Part shown: in pieces, positions 62,851 through 64,000 of the stretch | How positions within the stretch are numbered: the first letter of the stretch is position 1 | How the letters are laid out: every line of letters begins with the position of its first letter | From: Cupriavidus pauculus | Lineage (GTDB): Bacteria; Pseudomonadota; Gammaproteobacteria; Burkholderiales; Burkholderiaceae | NCBI RefSeq assembly: GCF_002858765.1 | Contig: NZ_PJRP01000004.1 | Location: 292,636 to 356,635, forward strand | Reading direction: 5' to 3' | Length of the DNA: 64,000 nucleotides | Made by a program: the position numbers and the translations under genes | The notes under the pieces: model-generated | What the model saw: the letters and a program-made list of their open reading frames with translations, nothing else | Databases searched by the model: none | What the model was told of the DNA's origin: nothing

Positions 62851-64000
62851 TTGACTCATCCGGATCGCGACCTTGAACCCTCCAGCTTGACCCCGGCCGG
62901 CGCGAAGCCCTCCCGCCGCCGCCCCGCGGGCAAGAACCAGGCTGCGGGCCCGCTGTCGGACAAGGCGTCCATCGCCCGACAGGACGCAGAGCGTCAGGGC
63001 CAGATGCGCGCACTGATCACGCTCGGCCGTGAACGCGGTTACCTCACGCATGCGGATATCAACGACCACCTGCCGGATAACGTGACGCCGGCAGCCATGG
63101 ACATCATCGTCAGCACGTTCAGCGACATGGGCGTGGCCGTGTACGAGCAGGCACCGGACGCCGAGACGCTCCTGTTAAACGATGCCGCTACCACGACCTC
63201 CGACGATCAGTCTGACGAAGAAGCGGAAGCAACGCTCTCGACCGTCGATTCGGAGTTTGGTCGCACCACGGATCCCGTTCGACTGTATATGCGCGAAATG
63301 GGCGGCAGCGAATTGCTGACGCGTGCCGGCGAGATCGCCGTCGCCAAACGCATCGAGAGCGGCCTGCAGGACATGATCCAGGCCATCGCTGCGTGTCCGT
63401 CGGTCGTCTCGATGATCCTGGCCGATGTGGACCGCATCGTCGCCGGTGAACTGCGCATCGACGAACTAGTCGAGGGCATTACCGAACCCGCGGAGGGCGA
63501 CGCCGCGGACGATGGTGACATGTCCGATGACGCCGCGGCCGTTGCCGACGATGCGGACACCGACACCCCGGACGACGCCGACGAGGCGTCGGACGATGAA
63601 GACGAGGACGCTGGCGGCGGGGATTCTGAAAAAGCGAACGCTGCCCGCCTCGAACAGCTTACGACCGACAGCCTGGCAATTTTTGCACGCGTCCGCGCTC
63701 TGTTCGAACAGCTTCCCGAGGGCCCCGTCACGGGCCAGGCCCGCACCGCCGCCATTGCGCGCATGCGCGAGGACATCCAGCGCGAACTGGCACCAATCCG
63801 CTTCACGGCCAAAATGATCGACAGCCTGTGTGCCAGCGTGCACAACCAGGTGGCCGAGGTACGGACCCTCGAACGCAGCATTCTGGACATTGCCGTCGAA
63901 CGCTGCGGGATGCCGCGCGAGGCCTTTATCAAGTCCTTTCCTGGCAACGAAACCGATCTGGATTGGACGCACCGCACTGCGGCGACGTCGCAACAATTTG
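62851..64000 (+). CDS. rpoD: RpoD primary sigma factor, 5' part (runs off the window)
   Basis: The first 383 codons are present. Starts with TTG at 62851 behind CAGGAG. Region 1.1 ([20 protein letters not shown]), region 1.2 (DPVRLYMREMGGSELLTRAG), then the acidic non-conserved region (about 205-270, an Asp/Ala-rich stretch) and the NCR helices (MIDSLCASVHNQVAEVRTLE). Strongly similar along its whole length to the complete paralogue at 27367, including the TTG start. Reading direction is away from the patatin gene. Regions 2-4 lie beyond the end of the window. Confidence 0.93.
   Translation, partial: MTHPDRDLEPSSLTPAGAKPSRRRPAGKNQAAGPLSDKASIARQDAERQGQMRALITLGRERGYLTHADINDHLPDNVTPAAMDIIVSTFSDMGVAVYEQAPDAETLLLNDAATTTSDDQSDEEAEATLSTVDSEFGRTTDPVRLYMREMGGSELLTRAGEIAVAKRIESGLQDMIQAIAACPSVVSMILADVDRIVAGELRIDELVEGITEPAEGDAADDGDMSDDAAAVADDADTDTPDDADEASDDEDEDAGGGDSEKANAARLEQLTTDSLAIFARVRALFEQLPEGPVTGQARTAAIARMREDIQRELAPIRFTAKMIDSLCASVHNQVAEVRTLERSILDIAVERCGMPREAFIKSFPGNETDLDWTHRTAATSQQF

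Overview
The window (high G+C, dense GC3-biased coding, Bug/TctC-type solute receptor, many LysR regulators, an AlgP/histone H1-like Ala-Lys-Pro protein, DUF4148- and DUF3422-type genes) looks like a beta-proteobacterium of the Burkholderiales, most likely Cupriavidus/Ralstonia, possibly a secondary replicon. This assignment comes from gene content only. No rRNA or tRNA gene and no CRISPR array was seen.

Region by region: 1-6.6 kb is a decayed mobile region with a broken HlyD-type adaptor gene, a full-length Tn3-family transposase without a resolvase, and two directly repeated copies of one ~140-bp transposon end. One of these copies supplies the start codon of a mini H-NS-like protein. 6.9-12.2 kb holds a UPF0149/SEC-C protein, a tandem pair made of a papain-like cysteine protease and a free-standing copy of its N-terminal domain, an NTF2-like protein and two unknown genes. 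12.9-17.8 kb is an alcohol/aldehyde oxidation cluster: AraC regulator, aldehyde dehydrogenase and PQQ quinohemoprotein alcohol dehydrogenase. 17.9-29.4 kb is accessory: remnants of a sugar dehydrogenase, the histone H1-like protein with an in-frame 9-bp repeat tract, an orphan AbiEi antitoxin, YdcH, UspA, a ProQ/FinO RNA chaperone, an RcsB-like response regulator, a MuF-like fragment, and a complete extra RpoD.

29.6-34.8 kb is a chaperone-usher fimbrial operon on the minus strand (pilin, chaperone, usher, tip adhesin). 35.4-37.8 kb is a LysR regulator divergent from a 4-hydroxylaminobenzoate lyase and nitroreductase pair, the recognisable 4-nitrobenzoate to protocatechuate module. 37.9-44.4 kb has two different metallo-beta-lactamase-fold proteins, a cardiolipin-synthase-like PLD enzyme, a LysR/SDR divergent pair and a small secreted protein. 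44.5-49.7 kb is an AraC regulator facing a four-gene minus-strand catabolic operon (TauD-type dioxygenase, BKACE/DUF849, Bug receptor, quinone-oxidoreductase-like enzyme).

50-55.7 kb carries ilvE, a double-hotdog thioesterase, an AlkD-like glycosylase, a LysR regulator and a DUF3422 membrane protein. 56-62.4 kb is a signalling block: a cyclase-FHA protein divergent from a 1163-residue zinc-ribbon/cyclase/AAA/TPR protein, followed by an HD-type hydrolase and a convergent patatin phospholipase. The window ends inside a second rpoD, closely similar to the one at 27.4 kb, so two RpoD-class sigma factors lie about 36 kb apart. The most interesting candidates are the protease plus stand-alone N-domain pair, the duplicated RpoD, the divergent two-cyclase locus, and several paired short repeats spaced at near-integral helical turns in promoter regions.
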